A stretch of 64,000 nt of DNA from assembly GCF_037081715.1 (NCBI RefSeq), contig NZ_JAZDDH010000004.1:1-64000 (forward strand), written 5' to 3'. Positions 34,302 to 43,756 of the stretch are shown here, piece after piece. This DNA is from Halalkalicoccus sp. CG83 (GTDB lineage: Archaea > Halobacteriota > Halobacteria > Halobacteriales > Halalkalicoccaceae). The position numbers and the translations under genes were made by a program. Positions within the stretch are counted from its first letter, which is position 1. The number at the start of each line of letters is the position of its first letter. The notes under the pieces were generated by a model. The model searched no databases. It worked only from the letters and a program-made list of their open reading frames with translations, and had not been told where the DNA came from.

Positions 34302-34868
34302 TCGTCTACTTCCCAGGTTCACAACGATGATCCCACGGCTCGCGTCATTACTCGTAGTTCCACGACACGCAAGACTGCGTCTCGGTGATGTTCAGTGACG
34401 CGGCTCACAAGGATCGTACTGTATTCCTTGTACCGCTGGTAGCTCTATCGGCAGGGATCTCACACCAGTACTATCTGCAGGCCATGCGCAAGACAGGGGC
34501 CAGAGGGGCGGTTCGGCCCCGGATGTGATCGAGAGTACCATGAGAGCAAACGCCTCTAGCGTGACTCCCAGACGCGTATACGGGATGCTATAGCATATCA
34601 TTTTGGGTGGTCACCTTAGAAACGTACCAAGACGAAGTGATACTGTTACATAGATTCAGACAGCAAGGGTAACAGAAGTACGGCCTCCACAGACAGTCGT
34701 TGTCGGTAGTGGGGCCTCCAACGAGGGTCTCTGGCTAGTGCCGTCAACAGCCGCTCAAGGAACGTACCCGCTAGTAATCGTACCGTACTAGCAACCGCGT
34801 TCGTGGGGTTTGGATAGGTTCGTGTTAGAGTTTGAACCCGTTCTCACGGGGAGTAGCGTCCGGCGACA
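34302..34868. other. Non-coding stretch downstream of the three-gene module
   Basis: I see no credible gene. Frames present are short and Arg/Ser/Pro-rich. The last part, near 34840, is conserved with the relic at 49400, which shows that it belonged to the duplicated module rather than to random spacer. Confidence 0.45.
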
Positions 34869-35723
34869 TCACTCACTACCGACGTCAGCTGTCTCCGGTG
34901 AATTCGTCTCAAACGTGGTCTCACCCGGAATCTCGGATTCCTCCGGGAGGACGACACGCCGCTCCTTGTACGACAATCCATCCTTCCGTCGGTTCTTTCG
35001 TTTCACGTACAGCCGATCCTTGGTGAGGTCGAGCAGTGCGTCGATCGTTCGGCCGGCGAGCTTCTGGCTGTACTCTTTGTTCACACCCGGCTCGTTGTGC
35101 CGAAGCCATTGGGCAAGCTCGCCGGCGTCGACATACTCGCGAACGCCGTTGCAGCCCTGCTTCCAGAGCATGCTTTGCTCTTGTTCGTGATCGCGCCAGA
35201 CCTCCGCGGCAAGCCGCACGGGCTTCGAGGACGCTGCCGAGTGCAGCATATCGTCGTCCATACGCGCAAGCTGCTGGATCGGCAGTAAGTCACCGGTCGT
35301 GAGTGCAGGTTCGCCACCCCGATTCAGTGGATCCTCACCGCCGGGAATACGGGCGTAGGTCTCGCCGTCGTCCTTGGTGAACTTCTCGACGCGATCCGTA
35401 TCAACCTCGAGTGTTTCGACGTTGGGTTCGACGTGATCCCAGCGTAGATGCGCGTTTTTCTCGAGTTCGCGCGATTGGAGTTCGGTAAGCATCTCACGGG
35501 TGCCCCCTGCCTTCCGACGAAGCGCTTCGAGCAAGGCGTCTTGGCGTTCAACTGTGCCTTCGAGGTCCTCGATGCGCTCGTTTTTGCGTTCGACCGTAGC
35601 TTCGAGCTTGTCAACGCGCTCAGTGAGCTGATCGAGTCGGTCACAGACGGTCTCAAGCGTCTGGGTATCGCTGGTAGAACGGTCGAAAGCGGTGCTGTCG
35701 CTGGGAGATTCAGTCGTGTTCAT
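34869..35723 (-). CDS. Coiled-coil plus C-terminal DNA-binding-like protein, module copy 1
   Basis: The protein has 284 residues. An acidic start is followed by a long coiled coil (about 25-85: LETVCDRLDQLTERVDKLEA and following heptads). A middle domain (WDHVEPNVETLEVDTDRVEK) and a C-terminal helical domain (WRDHEQEQSMLWKQGCNGVR, EYVDAGELAQWLRHNEPGVN, DGLSYKERRVVLPEES) follow. The latter looks like a winged helix with a basic wing. The homologue at 53305-53991 shares the coiled coil but has a different middle and C-terminus. It is the third gene of a module with a zinc-ribbon protein and a short starter gene. Plasmid maintenance or transcription control is possible; the function is unknown. 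Confidence 0.65.
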   Translation of the reverse strand: MNTTESPSDSTAFDRSTSDTQTLETVCDRLDQLTERVDKLEATVERKNERIEDLEGTVERQDALLEALRRKAGGTREMLTELQSRELEKNAHLRWDHVEPNVETLEVDTDRVEKFTKDDGETYARIPGGEDPLNRGGEPALTTGDLLPIQQLARMDDDMLHSAASSKPVRLAAEVWRDHEQEQSMLWKQGCNGVREYVDAGELAQWLRHNEPGVNKEYSQKLAGRTIDALLDLTKDRLYVKRKNRRKDGLSYKERRVVLPEESEIPGETTFETNSPETADVGSE

Positions 35724-35941
35724 TGGAAATGCGGTGTGGTGTGCTGTCGCACGTGGGGACTCGACTGGCTGGCGTGGCTTGCGGTACCGATTGCTGAACC
35801 AGTGGTGGGGCAGATGCCCCGTCGCAGCCGAGTACTCGGCGGTCAATACGCTCTGGTTGAGAGGGACGATAGACGGGATTCTCGACGGGTGCGCTGACCG
35901 GTCGCGATCGCTCGTCGAGCGCCCGCCCATCGTAGCGCGGG

Positions 35942-36697
35942 TTACTCCTGGGAGGGGCTGGTGTGTGCCTGAGCGCTCGTACCCGTTATGAAACGTGTGG
36001 CCGGCTGGGTGTCGGTGGTCGCCGGATCGCCGTCAGGGTCAGTCTCTGCAGTAGCGTCGGTCGGCGTACCCGTCCAGGCCCTGATGTGCTGTGGCCAAGC
36101 ACTCAGTTTGATCTCAGTCGTGCAGTGTGGACAGGGACGAGTCTCCTGTTCACCTTGGCGTACAATCTGGCAATTTCGGCCGCGACGGGCAGTATGGGCT
36201 TTGGCATCGGCGAGTGAGATGGCTGTGTACTCAGCATCACCCCTGCAGTTGCACAGTGGGTGGCCGTCACCATCGTCGAGGTGATAGATCGTCTGTCCGG
36301 GGCAGTATGCGTCGCTGATGAGGGCTGCGAGTGCGTCGTTTTTGTTGTCGTCAGGGGTGTCGACGGTGCCTTCGCTCGGGAGACTTGTGGCGATCAGGTG
36401 GGGTTCGTGAAGGGTGTGGTATGTGGTTTGGGTTCGGTCATCCAGCGTACGCGTGAGTCGAGCTTGGAAGAGATATTCACTCGTCTCGCGTGTTGGGGAC
36501 GGAATCCCGTTCGGAGCGCAGTCAGCGCAGTAAAGCCGCTCAAGCGTGTAGGTCGCAGCGTCCTCTGGCTGGATCGCATAGATGATGCAGCGCTCGCCTG
36601 CTCTCACCGTCTGATCGCACTCGGTGCATAACGCGTCAGTAGGGAGTGGGGTGCCGGCGAGCAGTTGGGTGGTGTCGGAGTCGATCTTGATCTGCAT
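35942..36697 (-). CDS. Zinc-ribbon protein, module copy 1
   Basis: The 251-residue protein has several Cys pairs: TECDQTVRAGERC with LYCADCAP near the N-terminus, LCNCRGDAEYTAI and GRNCQIVRQG in the middle, and RPCPHCTTEIKLSAWPQHIR towards the end. It has an acidic, Thr-rich tail. The start ATG overlaps the stop of the upstream 65-codon gene (TGATG). The paralogue at 54171-54935 keeps all these cysteine motifs except for small changes. The multiple zinc ribbons suggest nucleic-acid or protein binding. Confidence 0.75.
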   Translation of the reverse strand: MQIKIDSDTTQLLAGTPLPTDALCTECDQTVRAGERCIIYAIQPEDAATYTLERLYCADCAPNGIPSPTRETSEYLFQARLTRTLDDRTQTTYHTLHEPHLIATSLPSEGTVDTPDDNKNDALAALISDAYCPGQTIYHLDDGDGHPLCNCRGDAEYTAISLADAKAHTARRGRNCQIVRQGEQETRPCPHCTTEIKLSAWPQHIRAWTGTPTDATAETDPDGDPATTDTQPATRFITGTSAQAHTSPSQE

Positions 36698-36894
36698 CAG
36701 GCGGTCACCTCTCTGGTCGGAATATGTCTGCTATGGATTGCTGGGGTCGCTAACGAGAGAGTTTCGTGAGTGGGGAGATCATCAGCGTCATCGCTACCGT
36801 ACCGAATTGATTCCCTCGCAGTCTGTGCTGGGTTGTCGATTGGTCCCGTGAGAAAACCTTTATTCCCAGGGTACCGTTGTGTTGGTGGCGTCAT
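36697..36894 (-). CDS. Short first gene of the three-gene module, copy 1
   Basis: This 65-residue gene is coupled by a TGATG overlap to the zinc-ribbon gene, which supports its reality. The sequence is polar, with no cysteine motif (NKGFLTGPIDNPAQTARESI). The first gene of module copy 2 (54929-55138) is zinc-finger-like instead, so the two leading genes may not be homologous. The function is unknown. Confidence 0.5.
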   Translation of the reverse strand: MTPPTQRYPGNKGFLTGPIDNPAQTARESIRYGSDDADDLPTHETLSLATPAIHSRHIPTREVTA

Positions 36895-37314
36895 TGTGAT
36901 TGCAGGTGTGGTAAACGTGTCGTCTACCCAACCGATGGAAGCTACACACTGACGTCCTCCGCCGATGCAAGGGGACCACTCACAACCAAGGTTCCAAGTT
37001 GAGTGTGAATGGCCCCCTCACAAGCGGAGTGAGTCTCTGTGCGCTGCTCCATTCGTTGAGTAACTACTCTATTCTAACCGCCCGCGACTGAGGTTAGGGG
37101 CTAACGAAACCTGTCGTAGTATGCTACTTCGATTTCCGGAGTGGATCTCGACCATCCATCGTAATCCAGGCGCTAGAGGGCATATAATTTCATCCGTGTT
37201 TACGGTGTCAACCCCCGTGAAATACACATACTGTAAATTATGTGTATTTGGAAACAGTCGTATCGGTCAAGCATTGTATTGTGATTAGTAACAACGATAT
37301 AAAAATATTATATC
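36895..37314. other. Intergenic region with a 30-bp operator-like palindrome
   Basis: There is no gene. The region is bounded by the module copy 1 start and the end of the UbiA gene. A perfect inverted repeat lies at 37220-37249. The rest shows no repeats. Confidence 0.5.
37220..37249. promoter_or_regulatory. 10-10-10 inverted repeat, operator-like
   Basis: AAATACACAT (37220-37229), a 10-base spacer and ATGTGTATTT (37240-37249) form a perfect dyad. Half-sites one helical turn apart are typical of dimeric repressor sites. It could serve the leftward module or be part of the UbiA gene's 3' region. Confidence 0.5.
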
Positions 37315-38163
37315 CTACAACACTGTTGCTACCCGGCCAACAATGAACGCTGCAGCTGTCAGAAACGTTCCGTATTTTAAAAATGATTGTCCAGCAGCTG
37401 GTTCAGAAAAGCTGACATACCCAGCATACAGCATTATCAGAGTTGCTGGGAGAACGACCAAGAGATACGGCATTCCGAGTGTGCCGAGAAGATATGGAAG
37501 CGGTGTCAGTATAGCCATTAGGCAGAGAAATACCGCTGCGCTCAGGAGTGCTCGGCGCTCTCCAACCACGATTGGTAGTGTCTTCAGGTCTTTTTCACGA
37601 TCTCCAGTAATGTCCTCAACGTCCTTGATTACTTCTCGAGAGAATGTTGCTAATGCTGCTAGGACGAACAGTATTCCAGGGGCCGTAAGATCCTCAACAG
37701 CTGCGCCGCCGAATAAGAACGCACTCCCGCCAAGATATGCTATAGCAGCATTCCCGACGCCTGGTAGTCCCTTCAAGACAGGCGTGTATGCCACCAGAAG
37801 GCCAATATTTATGACTGCTATTGCGATTGCCACCGGCGATAAAGTAAGAGATAATCCTCCAGCCACGGCAAATAGAATTGCGCTAAATAGGAGTGCGGTT
37901 TGAGGAGTAACCGAGCCACGCGGAAGCGGCCGTTCCGGATTCGTGATTTGATCGATCTCTCTGTCGAAATAGTCGTTAACCGCGTTGCCTGCCCCTGTTG
38001 CCAGAATCGTCACAAGGGTTGCAACGGCGATGGAGTCAGCGCTACCGACGATGCCGCTCCCTTGAGCGACAAACGCGCCGGTAAACGTCAGTATCCCAGC
38101 GACGATCGTATTTACTGGTCGGGTGAGGTTGAGTAACCCACGAACGCGCTCATCAACCGGCAT
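37315..38163 (-). CDS. UbiA-family prenyltransferase, DGGGP-synthase-like
   Basis: The 282-residue membrane protein has about nine hydrophobic helices. The first Asp-rich motif is at 63-71 (NDYFDREID) followed by ITNPERPLPRG. The second is DVEDITGDREKDLKTLP near residues 180-196. These match digeranylgeranylglyceryl phosphate synthase, which adds the second geranylgeranyl chain in archaeal lipid synthesis. Homologues acting on quinones share the fold, so substrate choice is inferred from the ITNPERPLPRG stretch. A lipid-core enzyme on an accessory replicon would be a second copy. The divergent FilR1-like regulator at 38268 begins about 105 bases away. Confidence 0.85.
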   Translation of the reverse strand: MPVDERVRGLLNLTRPVNTIVAGILTFTGAFVAQGSGIVGSADSIAVATLVTILATGAGNAVNDYFDREIDQITNPERPLPRGSVTPQTALLFSAILFAVAGGLSLTLSPVAIAIAVINIGLLVAYTPVLKGLPGVGNAAIAYLGGSAFLFGGAAVEDLTAPGILFVLAALATFSREVIKDVEDITGDREKDLKTLPIVVGERRALLSAAVFLCLMAILTPLPYLLGTLGMPYLLVVLPATLIMLYAGYVSFSEPAAGQSFLKYGTFLTAAAFIVGRVATVL

Positions 38164-38267
38164 CCAATACTACGAGGGTTTCTTGATTGAGGCAAAAAGG
38201 CAATCGAAGTCAACTGATCGTTTCGTATCGTGGTGTTATTTACACGCCACCAAAAACTGATTCTATA

Positions 38268-39392
38268 ATGGAACGTGAGTGTATCCCGTTGGCTGCACTC
38301 GAGGATGAGCGCACAGCTACAAATCCACTCAACGATGAGCAATTCGTTGTTCGTGAAGCGATCAACGAACTCATCGATTCGACGTGCTTGGATATACTCC
38401 GTGTGCTTGATGGAGACGCGTCAACGCCAACGGGCATTGAAAACCAAGGGATCGTTTCCCGACAAACTGCCTCAGAGCACCTCTCAGCATTCGCACGTCA
38501 TGGGCTCATCAATCAGAAAGCATCAGCACCGCTCGAATACACCCTCACATACGGTGGTGTATTCGTCCTAGAAGCCGTCGAAGCATGTCTTGAAGAACTC
38601 TCTCGCGAACAGCTTTCATTTCTCACCCGGTCACCTCGACCGCTTCAACTGTTGCGGACGCTCAGAACACGGCCTGCAACGCGAAGCGAACTCACAACAT
38701 CCGGTGAGGATTCACCATCCAGCGTCACGATTTGGCGTGCCTTACAAGCGTTTGTAGATTACGGCTGGTGTGAGACGGAATCCGGCTCGTACTCGCTTAT
38801 CTCAGCCGGGAAACAAGCCCTAGCTGCATACGAAGAGTTGCTTGTACTGGGTGAGCAAGCAATCGAGAAGGCTCCGTTCTTACAACGTCTCTCAACGACC
38901 TGGGGCGATTTTCCCACACATGCTCTTACAGATGCGGAGATCGTTGCATCGGAACCAGCATCTCCTGGTCTTGTTGTAGAGGCCGCACTCAAGCTCTGTG
39001 ATCCTCAAACGCGACAATTTCGTATTCTCACGTCTGTGTTCAATCCAACAGTGTTTGCTGGGTATCATAAGTTGCTCAAGCTGGGCGTGGTCTTAGAGCC
39101 GATTGTCGATGCATCGGTCTACGAGACGATTTGTGCCAATGACGACTTCCACTATCTCCTAGATAATTCCAAATATGAGCGTTATACGCTGTCTCGGCTT
39201 GAGGAATCGCTCACGCTTGGTATCGGACTCTATGATGAGCGGAAAATTGCTATCGGCGCATACAATGAAGTCGGTGAGGGCAACCATATTGCCGTTCTCA
39301 TTAGTACACACGAAGATATGGTTGAGTGGGGAACGAAGGTGTACCAGACATATAGAGAACAAGCTCTCCCTCCGGATGAATCAGATTACTGA
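38268..39392 (+). CDS. FilR1-like winged-helix regulator
   Basis: The protein has about 374 residues. An N-terminal wHTH (STCLDILRVLDGDASTPTGI, then NQGIVSRQTASEHLSAFARH) and a second one (RSELTTSGEDSPSSVTIWRA) are followed by a C-terminal domain of about 170 residues (FRILTSVFNPTVFAGYHKLL through KIAIGAYNEVGEGNHIAVLI). That domain resembles the FilR1/DUF1724 sensory domain of archaeal regulators. I chose the ATG at 38268; a longer frame reaches 38187. It is divergent from the UbiA gene and may control it. The ligand is unknown. Confidence 0.8.
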   Translation: MERECIPLAALEDERTATNPLNDEQFVVREAINELIDSTCLDILRVLDGDASTPTGIENQGIVSRQTASEHLSAFARHGLINQKASAPLEYTLTYGGVFVLEAVEACLEELSREQLSFLTRSPRPLQLLRTLRTRPATRSELTTSGEDSPSSVTIWRALQAFVDYGWCETESGSYSLISAGKQALAAYEELLVLGEQAIEKAPFLQRLSTTWGDFPTHALTDAEIVASEPASPGLVVEAALKLCDPQTRQFRILTSVFNPTVFAGYHKLLKLGVVLEPIVDASVYETICANDDFHYLLDNSKYERYTLSRLEESLTLGIGLYDERKIAIGAYNEVGEGNHIAVLISTHEDMVEWGTKVYQTYREQALPPDESDY

Positions 39393-39426
39393 AACGTGTT
39401 AAGGATCAAATTCAGGGATAGCGTGT

Positions 39427-40158
39427 TGAGAAGGTTCCCGAATAGAAGTGTTACTGCGCCGGACCACACTAGTCGATGAGGACGGAGACCAGCCACCACA
39501 AGATATGCTGGCCTTGCTACTGCGTGTGGAATCCAATCCGGAGGTTACCTACTCGGAGAACCAGATTCGTGATGAGGTTGCGACCTTCCTCATTGCAGGA
39601 CACGAAACGACCGCGCTCAGTCTCACGTATACCCTCGGCCTTCTTGCGCAGCATCCCTCAATTCGAGATCGCGTACGAAGTGAGGCCGAGAGTGCGCTTG
39701 GTGACGAACAGCCACAGTATGAGCATCTAACGGAGTTGCCCTACACTAAACGTGTCTATCGGGAAGGGTTGCGCCTGTATCCCCCGGCGTGGGCAGTCTT
39801 TCGGCAGGCAAGCGGGAAAGCTCGATTAGGCGAGTACACGGTACCGGCTGGATCTGCGGTGATTCTTCCCCAGTGGTCCGTCCATCGGGACAAACGGTAT
39901 TTCGATAATCCCACATAGTTTGATCCGGCCTGGTGGGAGCGACGGTCTCCCAATTCGGTGAGTGCGTATTTCCCGTTTAGTACGGGGCCTCACTCGTGTA
40001 TTGGCTCACAGTTCGCACTCTCAGGGGCGACGCTGTCGCTTGCTCGTCTCACGCAAGCGTTTGATATCGACGTTCCTGCGGCTGAGTTGCGAGATCTTCG
40101 TCCAACACCGACGCTTCGGCCCCAGGGTGGTGTGGCGGCCACGATTGAACCACGCTGA
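39427..40158 (+). pseudogene. Cytochrome P450, truncated and interrupted by a stop
   Basis: The frame holds the C-terminal half of a P450: I-helix AGHETTALSLTYTLGLLAQH, the E-x-x-R in YREGLRLYPPAWAVFRQ, and YFDNPT. A TAG stop (39916-39918) follows where the family has Glu, then the same frame continues FDPAWWERRSP and the haem loop FSTGPHSCIGSQFA with its cysteine. One base change (GAG to TAG) explains the stop. The N-terminal 200 or so residues are missing, so the gene was already truncated. Typical length is about 440 residues. Confidence 0.85.
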
Positions 40159-40286
40159 CATAGGTAGTACGTTCGTTCGACGCCGTTCGCTGCGGAGAGA
40201 TTGATTCAACGACATACTACGACCGGGCTGCCGTCTCTTTTAGAGGTGTCCGAAGCATTATGTGCGCTATGACTGGATGACTAGCT

Positions 40287-40475
40287 ATGACTGAACAGTT
40301 TGATCGGCCCGGTGTCGATCTCGTTCTCAAACTTGGCGAGCGTAACACGCCTCGATCGTGTGTAGCCGATGGCTGTGACCAGGACGCCAATTATTACGTT
40401 CTGACTGATAACGTGCTCTCAGAGTACGCCTGCGAAGAGCATCTTGAGGGGACAATCGAGCGGGCCCAAGCCTGA
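40287..40475 (+). CDS. Short haloarchaeal protein with two cysteine/histidine pairs
   Basis: This 62-residue protein has SCVADGCDQDANYYVLTDN and YACEEHLE, arranged like a small zinc-binding finger. A possible TATA sequence lies about 30 bases before the ATG. It is probably a zinc finger protein of the short haloarchaeal class; the function is unknown. Confidence 0.65.
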   Translation: MTEQFDRPGVDLVLKLGERNTPRSCVADGCDQDANYYVLTDNVLSEYACEEHLEGTIERAQA

Positions 40476-40598
40476 GATCCGTTTTGGCCGGAAATGAAAG
40501 CGGGGTCCAAGAAAGCTAGTTTGTGCTGTATGCGTTCCTGCTCATCTTAAACGGGATCCCTGTGGTAGTATCCGAGGTCACCAGGCGGATCTGGGCAA

Positions 40599-40850
40599 CT
40601 ATGTACCACCGCTGGTTTCGAGGAGAGCAGCGATGTCGCGACAGATAACGACTGCTCGGATGGTACTCGAAGCGGAAGAATCCGATGGTGGTGCAATGAT
40701 GACACCCTCTGAGGTTTCCTCATAGATGAGATCATACGACTCACGAAGGTGCTGAGAGACGCTTCTGAGTTCGTCAGCATCCATGGAGAGAAGGGTCTCC
40801 TGAATTGGCTGTGGAGCTTCTAACTCTCCGGACGAGGGTCCCTGTGGCAT
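40599..40850 (-). CDS. Hypothetical protein
   Basis: The 83-residue acidic protein has a central predicted helix (MDADELRSVSQHLRESYDLI) and two beta strands (GVIIAPPSD and AVVICRDIAALL). Codon use and acidity fit a real gene. No family is recognised. It converges with the small gene at 40287. Confidence 0.5.
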   Translation of the reverse strand: MPQGPSSGELEAPQPIQETLLSMDADELRSVSQHLRESYDLIYEETSEGVIIAPPSDSSASSTIRAVVICRDIAALLETSGGT

Positions 40851-41008
40851 TTGTTGTCCGTATATTACCGCCGAATACTAATAAATGATTTCTATCCATT
40901 GCAAGCAGTACTTCGATCGTGGCAGATCAATAGATTATTATGAGAGTTGCATATGCCAGCAGTAATCTCATAATCCTCAGCTAATAGTACACAGTTTGAT
41001 ACTGAAGA

Positions 41009-41185
41009 ATGAGTCACCGGTGTACAGAATGCGACTGGGTAACCGATGAGGACACACAGACCGATCCGAGTACCGCTGCGATTCACCATTACGTCGAAAC
41101 CGGACATGCTGTTGAACGGGGTGCGTCAGTCACAGAGTCACCGACACCGCACCCTGACGACCAGTCCGAACGGCTCATAAAGTAG
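41009..41185 (+). CDS. Very short zinc-finger-like protein
   Basis: The 58-residue gene runs from the ATG at 41009 to the TAG at 41183-41185. It begins SHRCTECDWVTDED and has AIHHYVETGHAV, a C2H2-like spacing of CxxC and H-x(6)-H. Small proteins of this type are frequent in haloarchaea. The function is unknown. Confidence 0.6.
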   Translation: MSHRCTECDWVTDEDTQTDPSTAAIHHYVETGHAVERGASVTESPTPHPDDQSERLIK

Positions 41186-42389
41186 TGAGCACGCTGTAGC
41201 GGTCGGCGATCTGCTCAGGGAGCGCACAGATCCGCTCTAAGGACATCCTGGTCGACTGTGAGAATATTATCGGTTGCCTCACTAGTCGTGTTGTCTGGCG
41301 ACGATTCGAGTGCCTGGATCGATGCTTTAATGTCGTCTTATAATTGACAATTGGCTTAAGAGAGAGGAGGAGCGTTTTATTCTGCAGCAGTCACGCGCGC
41401 GAATTTGAATGGTCTCTGCAAAACGTACAGTACCCGGTGAGTCTGCTCCGAACGCCGCTCAAGCGATCGCCACAGGCCTCACACCGGTCAGTTAGTAATG
41501 ATAACGGGTACATATGTGAGAAGGAAGGAAGCGAAACGATGGCCGGTCAAACCCTCGTTGCTTCTGACATCGGAATTGAGTCCCGGTATAGGCAGCATAT
41601 GAGTTCTGTTCCTAAGACTTTACTTTGTCTACTCAAATCATGCACTCACCTGAAGGAATAGCACGCGCGCAGAGTGTTACCTAAGTATCGAGGAGCTGTA
41701 CAACCGGTCGTAGTGGAACCCTCGGCAACTGAGGGAAATGACAGTCAGAATATATACGCTCACTGAAGAAGACCAAGCACTCGTTGAAGGATGGTAAACG
41801 TGCAGACTGTCTTGGGTAAGGTAATCACCTTCTTCTCTAAGCATAGTACAAGAAATCGCCACGACATTTCTAAGGATCGACCACAGCGAGGGGTACGCTC
41901 CTGCCGAACCAGACACGTATGGTATGTTTATCTAAGGTTTTCTCGTGAGTCTAATTTTAATTGGAGAAATAGGGCTGCTTGCGGATCAGAAACGCATGAC
42001 TGAGTGGTAAGAGAATCCCGGCCGCAAATGTGGGCTTTGGGTGGATGCGGCCAGGAAGGCGTAGTGCCGCCTCCACAGGGCGACAGTTGTTGGTTCTGAG
42101 GCACTCATTTGTAGGCTTTTTTATTAGGGAAATCCGCCCTAAGGCCCGTTCCTATGATTTAAGTCATGTGACGACATAGCATGACCTGCGACCCTCATTT
42201 CAGTTGGTCGCTATCACCGTGTGAACACCAACCTCTCTGAATCAGATTACTAAAAGTTACGTGTAATTCCCAGAACACCGATTTAACAGCAGTAAAGGAC
42301 CCTATGTGAGGTTGGATTGGCCAGTATTGTTGAGACGGACGGGTGGGAATACCAAACACTAACTTCTAGAGTGGCATGGGAGCAAACCG
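41186..42389. other. About 1.2 kb without a supported gene; includes a module relic
   Basis: Apart from the relic at 41190-41335 I see no coherent gene. Open frames are short and Arg/Ser/Cys-rich. A short start MTVRIYTLTEEDQALVEGW* at about 41740 looks like the end of a lost gene. Confidence 0.45.
41190..41335 (-). pseudogene. Relic of the module copy 2 coiled-coil gene
   Basis: The stretch matches 53612-53755 closely over long blocks (GCGATCTGCTC then GCACAGATCCGCTCTAAGG, later CTCACTAGTCGTGTTGTC and GGCGACGATTCGAG). It corresponds to the linker and middle of the coiled-coil protein, with no intact frame. Confidence 0.7.
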
Positions 42390-42695
42390 ATGATCGACCG
42401 ACTAGAGAAAGAAGTTGGCATGATCGAACGGAATTTAGATCTCTTGGCGAGAATTATTGAAAATGAGCCAATCGGGATCGTGAAATTGTCGAACCAGAAT
42501 GGGTATGAACATCATGAAGTCCGCTACTCACTTCGGGTCCTCGAAGAAGACGGAATCATTGAGCCCTCTAATCAAGGAGCTATTACCACTGAGCATACGG
42601 AAGAGTTTGTCAGTGATCTTGACGAACGACTTGCGACGCTTGCAGACAGACTCGATGCGATGAAATTCGAGGATCATGCCGAGAGCAACCCGTAA
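42390..42695 (+). CDS. Small conserved HTH protein with coiled coil, paralogue
   Basis: The 101-residue protein is closely similar to the one at 9021-9326: MIDRLEKEVGMIERNLDLLA, NEPIGIVKLSNQNGYEHHEV, RYSLRVLEEDGIIEPSNQGA. Conservation is strongest in the HTH and weaker in the C-terminal helix. It has a longer, more AT-rich context than the first copy. Two copies on one replicon suggest separate roles or separate acquisition. Confidence 0.75.
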   Translation: MIDRLEKEVGMIERNLDLLARIIENEPIGIVKLSNQNGYEHHEVRYSLRVLEEDGIIEPSNQGAITTEHTEEFVSDLDERLATLADRLDAMKFEDHAESNP

Positions 42696-42928
42696 GGAAT
42701 CGTCGAGAATTCTGATGAGAGGATGACCCATACTCTCAGTACCAGCTAAACGCACGTACAGCCGGAATCAAGAGCGGCTGCGTTTGAACTGTACCTATTG
42801 AGTAATCTAATCACGTAGAGAGTTCATTTATCACCGCTTTCGTTACGGAAATAGAGAGCGTAAGTCACGAATCAGATATTCCATGACCGAACCAGGAGAT
42901 TCTTAGTCAGTTCTGCTCAAGCGGTCTT

Positions 42929-43111
42929 ATGCAGTTATCGCTGTTTGAAGCTAAAACCGGGGTACTCCTGGGAGTTGGTCTGTTTATTACGGGGATCAGT
43001 GGCGGAATCACCCTCCACGAGTCACTGTTCCCGTTTCTGGCTCTTTTCGGTGTCATTGTTACCCTGTTTTCAGCAGTGATTTTTGGAGTGATCATCCCGC
43101 TGGTGGGGTAA
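42929..43111 (+). CDS. Small two-helix membrane protein
   Basis: The 60-residue protein consists of two hydrophobic helices (TGVLLGVGLFITGISGGITL and FLALFGVIVTLFSAVIFGVI) with a short turn. It is likely to be real because the frame is uniformly hydrophobic and starts at ATG. The family is unknown. Confidence 0.6.
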   Translation: MQLSLFEAKTGVLLGVGLFITGISGGITLHESLFPFLALFGVIVTLFSAVIFGVIIPLVG

Positions 43112-43206
43112 CAAAACACGCTTGGAGTAGACTCTCAGTCATTTCAGCGTCATTTGCGGATAAGTGAGTTTAACACAACGGTAGCTAGAGGAGATAGCAG
43201 CCCAAC

Positions 43207-43458
43207 GTGCCACCAAGCGAGCAGACGGACGCAGTGAGGGACCTTTCACCGAGTGCCAAGCTCGTCTATATCGTGCTCGTAGAGAACGGACAACTCACCC
43301 AGCAGGGAATTGCCGAGGAGTCGTATCTACCTGTTCGGACGGTTCGCTATGCAGGCAAGCAACTCAAAGAGATCGACGTTATCGACGAAGAAATTAGTAT
43401 TCACGATGCACGACAGCGTGTATATTATCTCACAGCTGACGATCGGGAGGGTTCCTGA
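43207..43458 (+). CDS. MarR/TrmB-like winged-helix protein
   Basis: The 83-residue protein starts at GTG. DLSPSAKLVYIVLVENGQLT and QQGIAEESYLPVRTVRYAGK form a wHTH, then VIDEEISIHDARQRVYYLTA forms the wing. Short proteins of this type are common haloarchaeal regulators. It stands alone. Confidence 0.75.
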   Translation: MPPSEQTDAVRDLSPSAKLVYIVLVENGQLTQQGIAEESYLPVRTVRYAGKQLKEIDVIDEEISIHDARQRVYYLTADDREGS

Positions 43459-43756
43459 GTGATCAGAACTCACCGATTGACCAACGCATGAACGAACCCC
43501 AAGACCGCCAAGAGCTACACGCTGCAGTTGCGGGCGGTCGGTACCGACAGCTTCGAGCATAGATAGCTGCACTTACTCAATCGATCGGTACGACTATTGG
43601 CAATCCAGGGTAGATAGCATGGGGAGTTCCGTACCACTTCTTCGACAAACGTCTTCCCAGAGTCATAGCACCCATACTCGATCAGACTACCTCTGCTGAG
43701 TAGCGAAGTTGATTATGTGTGTTAAGTGTTATCTCCACCCATCTCGTACAGTCAGT

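Noticed and set aside
42000-42130. GC-rich stretch with short inverted repeats considered as an RNA gene
   Set aside because: The pairing is imperfect, and no conserved RNA or riboswitch pattern was recognised.
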